Of a DNA stretch of 64,000 nt, positions 1 through 9,189 are shown piece after piece (within the stretch, counting starts at the first letter, position 1; each line of letters opens with the position of its first letter). Source of the DNA: Pseudoalteromonas luteoviolacea (GTDB taxonomy: Bacteria > Pseudomonadota > Gammaproteobacteria > Enterobacterales > Alteromonadaceae). The position numbers were made by a program, and so were the translations under genes. The stretch is taken from NCBI RefSeq assembly GCF_018100925.1, contig NZ_JAGJEH010000008.1, forward strand, positions 124,001 through 188,000. Direction: 5' to 3'. The notes below the pieces were generated by a model, which searched no databases, had not been told where the DNA came from, and worked only from the letters and a program-made list of their open reading frames with translations.

Positions 1-289
1 AGTGAGATCTCAATTTGTAAATACATGTATATGATAACCGCGAGTTTGTAAATCGCCAAACACAAGCACTACTTATCTAATTCAGGAGCTGATTTTTATC
101 GGATAGTTGTGTGTGAAGGACATACTAGGTAGTGATATTTTTCATTCATTAAAACCGGTTTTTCGCAAAATTTATTATTAATTTGCGCTTTATTTTCTTC
201 TATTCCCACTTTTTACCACACTTATCATAAACTTCGTTGAAAGCCTGATTTTTTCTGGATTTTGGCTTGCTTTAAGACGCCCTGATAGC
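1..289. other. non-coding region upstream of the dcw cluster
   Basis: No credible gene was seen on either strand. The stretch is A+T-rich. An imperfect inverted repeat (GCAAAATT ... AATTTGC) lies near 165-187, but without a clear terminator U-tract. The upstream gene, if any, lies outside the window. Confidence 0.5.
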
Positions 290-319
290 TTGACAAAATG
301 GCTTGTCAAGCCCTAGACT
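290..319 (+). promoter_or_regulatory. candidate mra promoter of the dcw cluster
   Basis: TTGACA at 290-295 is a perfect -35 box. It is followed after 18 bases by TAGACT (314-319), which matches the -10 consensus at four of six positions. Transcription would start near 326, immediately before the MraZ-type boxes. This is inferred from sequence only. Confidence 0.5.
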
Positions 320-325
320 TGTCAA
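290..325. repeat. three TTGACAA/TTGTCAA heptamers over the mra promoter
   Basis: TTGACAA at 290-296 and TTGTCAA at 303-309 form a perfect inverted repeat with a 6-base spacer. A third copy, TTGTCAA, lies at 319-325. They cover the -35 box, the spacer and the probable start region, as an operator might. The first copy necessarily coincides with the -35 box, so part of the signal may be the promoter itself. Confidence 0.45.
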
Positions 326-328
326 CTG

Positions 329-362
329 TGGTAGAATGTGGGTTAAAGTGGATCAATTTGGA
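329..362 (+). promoter_or_regulatory. MraZ-type operator: four TGG boxes at 10-base spacing
   Basis: TGGT at 329, TGGG at 339, TGGA at 349 and TGGA at 359 recur at exactly 10-base intervals, with the shape xGTGGnTnAA. In E. coli, MraZ binds TGGGN repeats separated by 5 bases just upstream of its own gene and represses the dcw operon. Here the array sits 40-73 bases before the mraZ start, so autoregulation is a reasonable inference. Confidence 0.7.
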
Positions 363-401
363 TCAAAATGTACATTTCTTAGTGAACAGGGCAACAGCAA
401 G

Positions 402-860
402 ATGTTTCGCGGCGCGAACTTAATTAGCCTGGATGATAAAGGGCGATTCTCGATACCGACTAAGTATCGCGATACCTTGCTGTCTGAAGAAATGGGCACA
501 GTCATTTGTACCATTGCGATTAATGAACCTTGCCTATGGGTGTATCCCTTATCTGAGTGGCAGGATATTGAAGCGCGTTTACAAAAGTTATCGAATACAA
601 ATCCAAGAGTCAGGCGGTGGCAAAGAATGCTTTTAGGGCATGCTACTGAGTATCAATTGGATAAGAATGGCCGCATTTTATTAGCTCCTGCCCTGCGCAG
701 TTATGCCAATTTGGGGAAGAAGTTAATGCTTGTCGGTTTGTTAAATAAGTTTGAGATCTGGGATGAAGCACGTTGGAATGAACAAATGCGTCTCGATACA
801 GAGATCGAGCGCAGTGGTGACGTGGAAGAAAGTTCAGATCTTGATGGTTTTTCTTTATAG
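402..860 (+). CDS. mraZ: transcriptional regulator MraZ
   Basis: Protein of 152 residues starting MFRGANLISLDDKGR and carrying two AbrB-like half-repeats, each with a D-K/N-G-R motif (near residues 12-15 and 86-90). MraZ forms a ring-shaped DNA-binding oligomer that represses the division and cell wall cluster. The frame stays open upstream to 303, but the ATG at 402 matches the conserved family N-terminus and length and places the TGG boxes outside the gene. It is the first gene of the dcw cluster, 22 bases before rsmH. Confidence 0.95.
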   Translation: MFRGANLISLDDKGRFSIPTKYRDTLLSEEMGTVICTIAINEPCLWVYPLSEWQDIEARLQKLSNTNPRVRRWQRMLLGHATEYQLDKNGRILLAPALRSYANLGKKLMLVGLLNKFEIWDEARWNEQMRLDTEIERSGDVEESSDLDGFSL

Positions 861-882
861 AGTACAGGTGTAGCTCACAATT

Positions 883-1818
883 ATGAGTTCAGAATTAGAA
901 CATATATCGGTGTTAATGGATGAAACACTCGATGCACTAGATATCAAACCCAGTGGTATATATATTGACGGCACTTTTGGACGTGGTGGTCACTCGGGGC
1001 AAATTCTGAAACGTTTAGGTGAGTCGGGGCGTTTACAGGCGATTGATCAGGATCCTCAGGCGATCCAAGCTGCTCAGAAGTTTGCTCAAGATACACGCTT
1101 TTCTATTGCACACAATCGCTTTTCAAATATCGCGCAAGTTGCCAGTGAAGCAGGGCTAACTGGCAAAGTCGATGGTATTTTATTAGATATCGGTGTTTCA
1201 TCTCCGCAACTGGATGATGCAGATCGTGGTTTCAGCTTTATGAAAGAGGGACCTCTGGATATGCGAATGAATCCGGAGGCAGGGCGCAGTGCAGCTCAAT
1301 GGCTTGCAGAAGCAGAGCTGGAAGACATGGTATATGTAATTAAAAAGTATGGTGAAGAAAAATTTGCCAGACGTATTGCGCACAAAATTATTGAAACCCG
1401 TGAAGAGACTGATATCACGACGACAAAGCAATTGGCAGATTTAATTGATGAAGCTGTGCCAGTTAAAGATAAACATAAACACCCTGCAACACGCACATTT
1501 CAAGCTATTCGCATTTACATCAATAGTGAACTAGAAGAAATTCAAACGGCTCTGTCAGCATCTCTAGAGGTATTGAAGCCGGGTGGCCGTTTGGTTGTTA
1601 TTTCTTTTCATTCACTGGAAGACCGAATCGTTAAACAATTTATAAAAAAGCAGAGCAAGGGGGAAGCAATTCCGAGAGGGTTACCTTTGACAGATGAGCA
1701 AATCAATAAAAACTTAACGCTCAAAGCGATTGGTAAAGCGATCAAACCAAGTAAGACGGAAATTAATAATAACCCTCGAGCGAGAAGCTCTGTACTGCGT
1801 ATTGCTGAGAAATTATAA
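883..1818 (+). CDS. rsmH: 16S rRNA (cytosine(1402)-N(4))-methyltransferase RsmH
   Basis: Protein of 311 residues, the usual length for the RsmH (MraW) family. The SAM-binding glycine-rich segment (GTFGRGGHS) is near residues 30-38, and the conserved DIGVSSPQLD follows near 102-111. The enzyme N4-methylates C1402 in the decoding centre of the 30S subunit. The start ATG at 883 gives the typical N-terminus with HISVLMDE. The stop codon is directly abutted by the ftsL start, so the genes are probably translated in sequence. Confidence 0.97.
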   Translation: MSSELEHISVLMDETLDALDIKPSGIYIDGTFGRGGHSGQILKRLGESGRLQAIDQDPQAIQAAQKFAQDTRFSIAHNRFSNIAQVASEAGLTGKVDGILLDIGVSSPQLDDADRGFSFMKEGPLDMRMNPEAGRSAAQWLAEAELEDMVYVIKKYGEEKFARRIAHKIIETREETDITTTKQLADLIDEAVPVKDKHKHPATRTFQAIRIYINSELEEIQTALSASLEVLKPGGRLVVISFHSLEDRIVKQFIKKQSKGEAIPRGLPLTDEQINKNLTLKAIGKAIKPSKTEINNNPRARSSVLRIAEKL

Positions 1819-2142
1819 ATGGCTAAACCTGCGCAACGTCAACCTCAGCTTTTTTTGGAGATTTGCCATGTTTTATTGGCGAACAAGCTGACATTTTTGC
1901 TGCTCGTCAGTGTGTTTATATCGTCTTTGGTGGTGGTACAAATAACACATTCGACTCGGCAACAGTTGATATTGCAAGATCAGTTACTCCAGCAAAGGGA
2001 TGAGTTGGATCTGGAATGGCGCTACCTACTTGTAGAAGAAGAGTTTTATTCACAGCATGCGAGAATAGAAGAAATTGCAAAAACACAACTAAAAATGTTG
2101 CGCCCTACAAGTAAAGAAGAACAGGTGATAGAGCTGCCATGA
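1819..2142 (+). CDS. ftsL: cell division protein FtsL
   Basis: Small bitopic membrane protein of 107 residues: a short cytoplasmic N-terminus, one transmembrane segment at about residues 22-44, then a periplasmic heptad-rich coiled coil and a short tail. FtsL joins FtsB and FtsQ in the divisome and activates FtsWI. Primary sequence conservation is low in this family; the call rests on topology, length and position between rsmH and ftsI. The ATG follows the rsmH stop directly and the end overlaps ftsI by ATGA. Confidence 0.92.
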   Translation: MAKPAQRQPQLFLEICHVLLANKLTFLLLVSVFISSLVVVQITHSTRQQLILQDQLLQQRDELDLEWRYLLVEEEFYSQHARIEEIAKTQLKMLRPTSKEEQVIELP

Positions 2143-3953
2143 AAACGAAGAATACGTCACCACAAAACTTAATAGCATGGCGGTTCATCCTTGTTTGCGT
2201 TATGTTGGGTTCAGTGTTTTTAGCATTGATTGCTAGAGCTGCTTATTTGCAGGTGATAGAGCCTGACAAAGCGCGAGAAGAAAATGCCAAGCGTACTGTG
2301 AGAAAAGAAAAATTGCATGTTCAGCGGGGTATGATCTATGACCGCAACGGCAAAGAACTTGCGGTAAGCGTTCCGGTTGTCAGTGTATATGCTGATCCTT
2401 ATGCGCTGGAAAAAGCCTTGAAGAAAAAGGTGCTACGTCAGGCGAGAAAAAACCGTGAAGACCATGTTGCGCTGGCCGAAAACGAAGAGCAGCTCAAAAC
2501 ACGTACCCAACAATTGTATCAAGGGCAAGCTCGTTGGCGTGAGTTGTCCGATGTATTGCAACTTCCGTCTGATCAAGTTAACACTAAGTTGCGTGGTAAC
2601 GCTAAGCGTCGTTTTGTCTATTTAAAACGTCAAGTAACGCCTGCGGTGGCAAAATATATCAGGCAAATGCGATTGCCTGGAATTCATTTACTTGATGAAT
2701 CAAAGCGCTTTTATCCAAGTGGTGAAATTGCTGCACACGTTTTAGGTGTGACTAACATTGATGGCATTGGTATTGAAGGAATTGAAAAACGTTTTGATAC
2801 GGCACTCACGGGCACCGAGGGGCTACGGACTATCCGTAAAGACGCACAAGGTCGAGAAGTACAAGTCTTATCTGAAGAAGAGCGTGTCGAACCGGAAGAC
2901 ATTCATCTCAGTATTGATCATCGTATTCAAACGATAGCGTATGTAGCGTTAAAATCAGCGGTTTTGACATACCAGGCAACCTCAGGATCAGCCATGGTTG
3001 TCGATGTGCATACCGGTGAAATCCTCGCAATGGTGAATAGTCCGAGCTTTAATCCAAATGATATGAGTACCGCTGCACCATATAAACGCCGTAATCGCGC
3101 TATTACAGATTTATTTGAACCAGGCTCAACGCTTAAACCTTTAGCAATATTAGCAGGCCTAGAATATGGTGCGATTACAGCTGATGAAATCATCGATACT
3201 TACCCCGGCTGGATGCGCCTAGGTGGTAGCTTAGTAAAAGATACGCGCAATCATGGTGAAATGTCACTGCGAGAAATATTAAAAGTATCGAGCAATATGG
3301 GCGTGGCTAAAATCAGTCAAAAATTACCCAAAGATTATTTTGTTGGCACGTATCAAAAAGCGGGATTTGGAGAAGATACTGGCACCATGATGATTGGCGA
3401 AAGCTCAGGATTATTCTATCCAAATAGACGATGGTCAGACTTTGAAATTGCTACATTATCATATGGTTATGCTGTTTCGGCCAGTACGGCGCAGATTGCT
3501 AGGCTCTATGCGATGATAGGTGCAGGTGGTATATCTAGGCCCCTAACAATACTAAAGCAGGATCAACCTCAACCTGGTGAGCGCATATTTAAAGAAGAAG
3601 ACACCAAAGCGGTGATCTCAATGATGGAATCCATTTTCGAGAAAGGCGGGACGGCATCCATGATCAAAGTGGACGGCTATCGTGCAGCTGGCAAAACAGG
3701 AACATCGGAAAAAGCCATTGCTGGTGGTTATGGTGATGAATATGTTGGCTATTTTGCCGGCGTTGCTCCTGTCAGTGACCCTCGTCTGGCGGTAGTGGTG
3801 ATGGTTAATGAACCCGGTGGTGATGTGTATTATGGAGGTCAGACCGCAGGCCCTGTTTTTGCCGAGATTGTTTCTAATTCATTGCGTATGTTGAACGTAG
3901 CCCCAGACAAAGAAAGCGTAGCATATTTATCAGGAAAAAATGACGATGCGTGA
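2139..3953 (+). CDS. ftsI: peptidoglycan transpeptidase FtsI (PBP3)
   Basis: Class B penicillin-binding protein of 604 residues that cross-links septal peptidoglycan together with FtsW. An N-terminal transmembrane anchor at about residues 13-33 is followed by the PBP dimerisation domain and a transpeptidase domain. The active-site motifs are visible: STLK with Ser330, SSN at 384-386 and KTG at 519-521. The start overlaps the ftsL stop by four bases, and the end overlaps murE by 14 bases. Confidence 0.97.
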   Translation: MKTKNTSPQNLIAWRFILVCVMLGSVFLALIARAAYLQVIEPDKAREENAKRTVRKEKLHVQRGMIYDRNGKELAVSVPVVSVYADPYALEKALKKKVLRQARKNREDHVALAENEEQLKTRTQQLYQGQARWRELSDVLQLPSDQVNTKLRGNAKRRFVYLKRQVTPAVAKYIRQMRLPGIHLLDESKRFYPSGEIAAHVLGVTNIDGIGIEGIEKRFDTALTGTEGLRTIRKDAQGREVQVLSEEERVEPEDIHLSIDHRIQTIAYVALKSAVLTYQATSGSAMVVDVHTGEILAMVNSPSFNPNDMSTAAPYKRRNRAITDLFEPGSTLKPLAILAGLEYGAITADEIIDTYPGWMRLGGSLVKDTRNHGEMSLREILKVSSNMGVAKISQKLPKDYFVGTYQKAGFGEDTGTMMIGESSGLFYPNRRWSDFEIATLSYGYAVSASTAQIARLYAMIGAGGISRPLTILKQDQPQPGERIFKEEDTKAVISMMESIFEKGGTASMIKVDGYRAAGKTGTSEKAIAGGYGDEYVGYFAGVAPVSDPRLAVVVMVNEPGGDVYYGGQTAGPVFAEIVSNSLRMLNVAPDKESVAYLSGKNDDA

Positions 3954-5409
3954 CTTAACTAAAGTACTCAAAAACTTTGGCGTAGTAAGTCCCCAAATCA
4001 GCGTGAATGCACTGCGTTTAGACAGTCGCGAAATATGTGTGGGCGACTGCTTTATTGCTATTGCTGGGCACCAATTGGATGGTACACAATTTATATCTGC
4101 GGCGATTAAACAAGGCGCAACATGTATTTTGGTTGACGACAGTACACATCTTGGCAGTTTCGCGGTGCCCGTCATACGCGTTGCAAATTTAAAACAAAAT
4201 CTATCGCAAATTGCAGCCCAATTTTATCAAGAGCCCAGTACAAAAATGACCGTTATAGGTGTCACAGGCACTAATGGGAAATCAACAACAACTGCTATGA
4301 TTGCTAGCTTAGCACAGCAGTGTGGTACACCTAGTGCCGTGATAGGAACATTGGGTTATGGTGAACCTGAGCGACTAACTCCCTTAACCAACACGACCCC
4401 TTCGTCAGTATTGCTACAGCAAATATTGAGTGAACTACAGACACAATACCAGCAGGTGGCGATGGAAGTGTCGTCACACGGTATTGTGCAAGGGCGCGTT
4501 GAGCATATTGACTTTGACATTGCTGTTTTTACTAACCTAAGTCGTGATCACTTAGACTATCACGGTGATATGGAAAATTATGCACAAGCTAAAAAACGCT
4601 TGTTTACCGAGAGTAATGCCAAAGTTAACATACTTAATATCGATGACGCGTATGCACAGCAGTGGCTTGGCGAGTTAGACGCACAGCAGTGTGTTGTTTA
4701 TGGCAAGCAGCCACAGGATAATGCGTATGAGCAATATGTATTTTTTGAAAATGTGCAATGTCACCAAAATGGAATTTCTCTAAACCTTAATACTTCGTGG
4801 GGCAATACTAAGATCACAACAGGCTTGTTTGGACAGTTTAATATTTATAATCTGTCGGCCGCGATAGCTTCTCTACTAATTCAAGGTTACGCCCTTGAAC
4901 AGCTTCAGGTTGCAGCAACCAATTTGTTACCTGTTGATGGCCGTATGCAAGCATTTTATCAACCCGGATTCCCAACCTGTATTGTCGACTATGCGCACAC
5001 CCCTGAAGCGCTGGAATTAACACTGCGGGCTTTGCAGCAACATGTGCCGGGGAAGGTTAGCTGTGTGTTTGGATGTGGTGGTGATCGTGATAAAGGGAAA
5101 AGACCATTAATGGCCCAAGCAGCAGAACAATTTGCTGATACAGTGATTATTACCAGTGATAACCCTCGAAGTGAAGACCCTAACACAATTATAAGTGACA
5201 TTAAGGCTGGGCTCAGAGAACCTCAGTATGCTGTGTCACAACCTGATAGAGAAAAAGCCATTAGATATGCGATTGAACATGCCGATGAAAACAGCGTCGT
5301 ATTGATTGCAGGTAAAGGCCATGAAGACTATCAAATTATAGGAAACCAGACACTAAGCTTCTGCGATAGAAGTTTAGTGAAATTAATATTACAGGGGGAA
5401 AGTGCATGA
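3940..5409 (+). CDS. murE: UDP-MurNAc-tripeptide synthetase MurE
   Basis: Mur ligase of 489 residues that adds meso-diaminopimelate to UDP-MurNAc-L-Ala-D-Glu in the cytoplasm. The ATP loop GTNGKS is at residues 110-115. DNPR (407-410) is the signature of DAP-specific MurE enzymes rather than lysine-adding ones. ATG at 3940 or 3946 could be the start; 3940 is listed. It overlaps the end of ftsI in another frame and overlaps murF by ATGA. Confidence 0.96.
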   Translation: MTMRDLTKVLKNFGVVSPQISVNALRLDSREICVGDCFIAIAGHQLDGTQFISAAIKQGATCILVDDSTHLGSFAVPVIRVANLKQNLSQIAAQFYQEPSTKMTVIGVTGTNGKSTTTAMIASLAQQCGTPSAVIGTLGYGEPERLTPLTNTTPSSVLLQQILSELQTQYQQVAMEVSSHGIVQGRVEHIDFDIAVFTNLSRDHLDYHGDMENYAQAKKRLFTESNAKVNILNIDDAYAQQWLGELDAQQCVVYGKQPQDNAYEQYVFFENVQCHQNGISLNLNTSWGNTKITTGLFGQFNIYNLSAAIASLLIQGYALEQLQVAATNLLPVDGRMQAFYQPGFPTCIVDYAHTPEALELTLRALQQHVPGKVSCVFGCGGDRDKGKRPLMAQAAEQFADTVIITSDNPRSEDPNTIISDIKAGLREPQYAVSQPDREKAIRYAIEHADENSVVLIAGKGHEDYQIIGNQTLSFCDRSLVKLILQGESA

Positions 5410-6788
5410 TCAAGATGGATTTTTCTTGGCTTGCAGAAGTACTTGAGGCCCCTTTTTGTGGGCAGAATTTGGCAGTTGCCAATATCAATACAGATACAAG
5501 AACAATAACCGATAATGAAGTCTTTTTAGCACTCAAAGGTGCAAATTTTGATGGTCATAAGTTTGTTGAAGAAGCAAAGAGCAAAGGTGCCATAGCGGCC
5601 ATTGTATCAGAGCGTGTCGACGCTGATATTGTACAGTTTGTGGTATCTGACACACGTGATGCGCTGGGCAAGCTTGGACAAGCGGTTATAAAGCAGGTAG
5701 CGCCAAAAACCGTAGCAATAACGGGCAGTGTGGGAAAAACCACAGTAAAAGAGATGACTGCGGCAATATTATCACGCCGTGGCAAAGTGCTCGCGACCAA
5801 AGGAAACTTCAACAATGATATTGGTGTCCCTTTGACTTTACTGCGTTTATCGGAAGATGACGAATATGCTGTTATTGAGCTGGGCGCTAATCATATTGGG
5901 GAAATAGCCTATACAAGCGGGTTAACCAACCCAGATGTCGCTGTTGTGTGCAATGTTGCCCCTTCTCATTTAGAAGGCTTTGGCTCTATTGAAGGTATAG
6001 GCCAAGCCAAAGGAGAAATATTTGGCGGGTTAAAGTCTGATGGTGTAGCGATTATAAACTGTGATAGTGAGTTTGCCCCCATGTGGGAGGACAGCTTGAC
6101 CTCCCAATCAGTTCAACGCTTTTCTATGAACAGTAAGCTGGATGTTTGGGCTCAAGACATTCAATTAGATGAGTTTGGTTGTGCCGAGTTCGTTCTGTGT
6201 ACGCCAGATGCGTCGCAAAATGTAAAGTTAGCACTGCCTGGCAAGCACAATGTGATGAATGCTGTGATCGCAGCATCTCTTACGCTGCCTTTTGATACGT
6301 CGCTGCAGGATATCGCCATTGCACTTAAAGATATGCCAATTGTAAAAGGTCGGGTCAATGTCATCGATGTTTCCAGTTCACTGCGCATTGTAGATGACAC
6401 CTACAATGCCAACGTCCGCTCAGTCAAGGCTGCCATTGAGTTATTAAAAGACATGCCTGGTACACGAGTACTGGCGCTTGGAGACATGGCTGAGTTGGGT
6501 GAAGACGCTCGGGCTTACCACAAAGAAGTGGGTGAATATGCGAAGCAGCACGGTATTGACGCTGTGTATACGCTGGGTGTGCTGAGTCGCTATGCAAGCG
6601 AAGTATTTGACACGCCAAATCGTCACTTTTCTACCCGTGAACATATGCTAGAAGAGCTTTCACAATTCATTAAACACGAAACAGAGCAGTGCACACTGCT
6701 TGTCAAAGGATCGCGTAGTGCCCGCATGGAGCTATTGGTCGCTGATCTGATTTCAGCGCATACAAACTCAGAAAGTGGGGACCGATAA
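5406..6788 (+). CDS. murF: UDP-MurNAc-pentapeptide synthetase MurF
   Basis: Mur ligase of 460 residues that adds D-Ala-D-Ala to the UDP-MurNAc tripeptide. The ATP-binding loop GSVGKTT is at residues 107-113, with the middle-domain motif ELGANHIGEI near 158-167. The start overlaps the murE stop (ATGA), and a GGGGGA Shine-Dalgarno run lies just upstream. The stop shares one base with the mraY ATG (TAATG). Confidence 0.96.
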   Translation: MIKMDFSWLAEVLEAPFCGQNLAVANINTDTRTITDNEVFLALKGANFDGHKFVEEAKSKGAIAAIVSERVDADIVQFVVSDTRDALGKLGQAVIKQVAPKTVAITGSVGKTTVKEMTAAILSRRGKVLATKGNFNNDIGVPLTLLRLSEDDEYAVIELGANHIGEIAYTSGLTNPDVAVVCNVAPSHLEGFGSIEGIGQAKGEIFGGLKSDGVAIINCDSEFAPMWEDSLTSQSVQRFSMNSKLDVWAQDIQLDEFGCAEFVLCTPDASQNVKLALPGKHNVMNAVIAASLTLPFDTSLQDIAIALKDMPIVKGRVNVIDVSSSLRIVDDTYNANVRSVKAAIELLKDMPGTRVLALGDMAELGEDARAYHKEVGEYAKQHGIDAVYTLGVLSRYASEVFDTPNRHFSTREHMLEELSQFIKHETEQCTLLVKGSRSARMELLVADLISAHTNSESGDR

Positions 6789-7870
6789 TGTTAGTTTGGT
6801 TAGCAGAGTATTTAACGCAATACTACAGCGGTTTTAACGTATTCTCGTATTTGACTGTACGAGCTATTTTGGGGATTTTAACCGCTTTACTTATATCACT
6901 GTATTTTGGACCTAAACTTATCCGTGCATTACAGCGCATGCAGATAGGTCAAACGGTAAGAGATGATGGCCCTGAGTCTCACTTGTCTAAATCAGGTACG
7001 CCCACAATGGGAGGTTTGCTGATCCTAGGCGCCATCTTTGTCAGCTCCTTAATGTGGGGAGATTTGAGTAATAAATACGTGTGGGTCACATTGTTTGTGA
7101 TAGGTTCACTGGGTATTGTCGGTTTTGTTGATGATTACAGAAAAGTGATCCGCAAAGACAGCAAGGGATTGATTGCAAGGTGGAAATATTTTTGGCAATC
7201 CGTTATTGCAATATCCGTCGCCGCATTTTTATATTCTACGACAACATCTGCCGCTGAAACGTCCCTTGTTGTGCCGTTTTTCAAAGATGTATTGCCACAG
7301 CTGGGACTGTTTTATCTCGTAATGAGTTATTTTGTGATTGTGGGAACATCCAATGCTGTAAATCTAACCGATGGCTTAGATGGATTGGCGATCGTACCTA
7401 CAATTTTGGTGGCTGCAGCTTTGGCGATCATTGCTTATTTAACTGGTAACGTAAACTTCTCAAATTATCTCCACATTCCTCATATACCATTGGCCAGTGA
7501 GCTTGTGGTTGTCTGCACTGCTATCGTCGGAGCTGGACTTGGATTTTTGTGGTTCAACACCTATCCAGCCCAAGTATTTATGGGTGATGTTGGCTCTTTA
7601 GCGCTGGGCGGTGCTCTCGGAATAATCGCTATTTTAGTCAGACAAGAATTGGTATTAGTGATTATGGGGGGGGTATTTGTAATGGAAGCCTTATCTGTCA
7701 TTTTACAGGTAGGTTCATATAAGTTACGTGGCCAGCGAATTTTCAGAATGGCACCTATTCACCATCACTATGAACTAAAAGGTTGGCCTGAGCCACGTGT
7801 TATTGTGCGTTTTTGGATCATCTCCTTCATCTTAGTATTGGCTGGTTTGGCGACCTTAAAGATAAGATAA
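6788..7870 (+). CDS. mraY: phospho-MurNAc-pentapeptide transferase MraY
   Basis: Integral membrane protein of 360 residues with about ten transmembrane segments. It transfers phospho-MurNAc-pentapeptide to undecaprenyl phosphate, giving lipid I. The catalytic pair D115-D116 lies in VGFVDDYRK, NLTDGLDGLA follows mid-protein, and the HHHYELKGWPE loop lies near the C-terminus. All are family signatures. It shares single bases with murF and murD at its two ends, indicating coupled translation. Confidence 0.97.
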   Translation: MLVWLAEYLTQYYSGFNVFSYLTVRAILGILTALLISLYFGPKLIRALQRMQIGQTVRDDGPESHLSKSGTPTMGGLLILGAIFVSSLMWGDLSNKYVWVTLFVIGSLGIVGFVDDYRKVIRKDSKGLIARWKYFWQSVIAISVAAFLYSTTTSAAETSLVVPFFKDVLPQLGLFYLVMSYFVIVGTSNAVNLTDGLDGLAIVPTILVAAALAIIAYLTGNVNFSNYLHIPHIPLASELVVVCTAIVGAGLGFLWFNTYPAQVFMGDVGSLALGGALGIIAILVRQELVLVIMGGVFVMEALSVILQVGSYKLRGQRIFRMAPIHHHYELKGWPEPRVIVRFWIISFILVLAGLATLKIR

Positions 7871-9189
7871 TGAATTATTTAGATACGTTGAAACAGAAAA
7901 AAGTCACTGTGTTAGGGCTCGGTATATCCGGGCTTGGCACCGTACGCTTTTTGTTACGACACGGGATCTTTCCTAAAGTTGTTGATACGCGACCGGTACC
8001 ACCAGGCGCGGATTGGCTAGCGCACAATGCACCAGAATGTGAGGCTGTTTTCGGTCCACTTGCTGAAGGCGCGTTGGTTGATACCGATATAATTATTATT
8101 AGTCCCGGGATCCCGCTATATGACAGATATGTTGTAGAGGCGATAGCACACGGTGCTGAAGTGGTCGGTGATATAGAGGTTTTCGCGCGACTAAACACGA
8201 CTCCAGTCGTTGCGGTCACTGGATCAAATGGAAAATCTACGGTGGTAAGCCTAGCTGAAACGGTTTGTCAGTCGGCGGGGTTGAAAGTTGGTTTGGGTGG
8301 CAATATTGGTACGTCCGTGCTGGATTTACTTGATCAAGATTTAGATATTGTCATTTTGGAGCTATCTAGCTTTCAGCTCGAGACCACTCAAAACTTAAAG
8401 TGCCACAGTGCTATGATCCTCAATATTACAGAAGATCACATGGATCGATATCCTGACTTTGAAGCTTATTGTGCGGCGAAAAAGCGTATCTATCAAAAAA
8501 CAGACTTACTTGTTTTCAATGCTGATGATGAAAAAACACATCAAGCACACACACACTCGATTGGCGTTGGTTTACACAAAGCGGATTACTGTATTGCCAC
8601 GACTGAGCAGGGCGACTTTTTTAGTATAAATGGCAAACATGTGTTCGCTGTGGATAGTTTATTGCTGTCTGGCAAGCACAACCAGTTTAATGCTTTGGCC
8701 GTCATGGCGCTATTGTCGCCTTTTACAATTGGTAAACGGGCTTATCAAGACGCATTTTCTCGCTTTGGTGGACTCTCACACCGCTGCCAACTGATTGCAG
8801 AAGTAGCCGGTGTAAAATATTTCAACGACTCTAAAGCGACGAATGTCGGAGCGACGGTTACAGCACTTGAGAGCTTGCAAGCTGAGGCTCAGAAAATAAT
8901 TCTAATTTTAGGTGGAGATGCAAAAGGAGCTGATGTCTCACCATTGGCTGCACCTATCCAAAGCCATTGCAGGGCGATTTACTGTTTTGGCAAAGATGCG
9001 GCTCTGTTTTCTTCGATGCATACTCAAAGCCATCTAGTTGGTTCATTAAAGGATGCTGTTATTGGGGCAAGCCAGCAAGCACAGGCTGGCGATATTGTAT
9101 TACTGGCTCCTGCGTGTGCGAGCATTGATATGTATCCAAATTACATGGCACGTGGTGATGAGTTCTGCAAATGGGTGGGAGAGCTGTAA
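7870..9189 (+). CDS. murD: UDP-MurNAc-L-alanine:D-glutamate ligase MurD
   Basis: Mur ligase of 439 residues that adds D-glutamate to UDP-MurNAc-L-Ala. An N-terminal Rossmann segment (VLGLGISGLG, residues 14-23) and the ATP loop GSNGKS at 118-123 are visible, with a C-terminal Mur domain. The frame is open to 7813, but the ATG at 7870, overlapping the mraY stop by one base, gives the standard N-terminus. It directly abuts ftsW. Confidence 0.96.
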   Translation: MNYLDTLKQKKVTVLGLGISGLGTVRFLLRHGIFPKVVDTRPVPPGADWLAHNAPECEAVFGPLAEGALVDTDIIIISPGIPLYDRYVVEAIAHGAEVVGDIEVFARLNTTPVVAVTGSNGKSTVVSLAETVCQSAGLKVGLGGNIGTSVLDLLDQDLDIVILELSSFQLETTQNLKCHSAMILNITEDHMDRYPDFEAYCAAKKRIYQKTDLLVFNADDEKTHQAHTHSIGVGLHKADYCIATTEQGDFFSINGKHVFAVDSLLLSGKHNQFNALAVMALLSPFTIGKRAYQDAFSRFGGLSHRCQLIAEVAGVKYFNDSKATNVGATVTALESLQAEAQKIILILGGDAKGADVSPLAAPIQSHCRAIYCFGKDAALFSSMHTQSHLVGSLKDAVIGASQQAQAGDIVLLAPACASIDMYPNYMARGDEFCKWVGEL

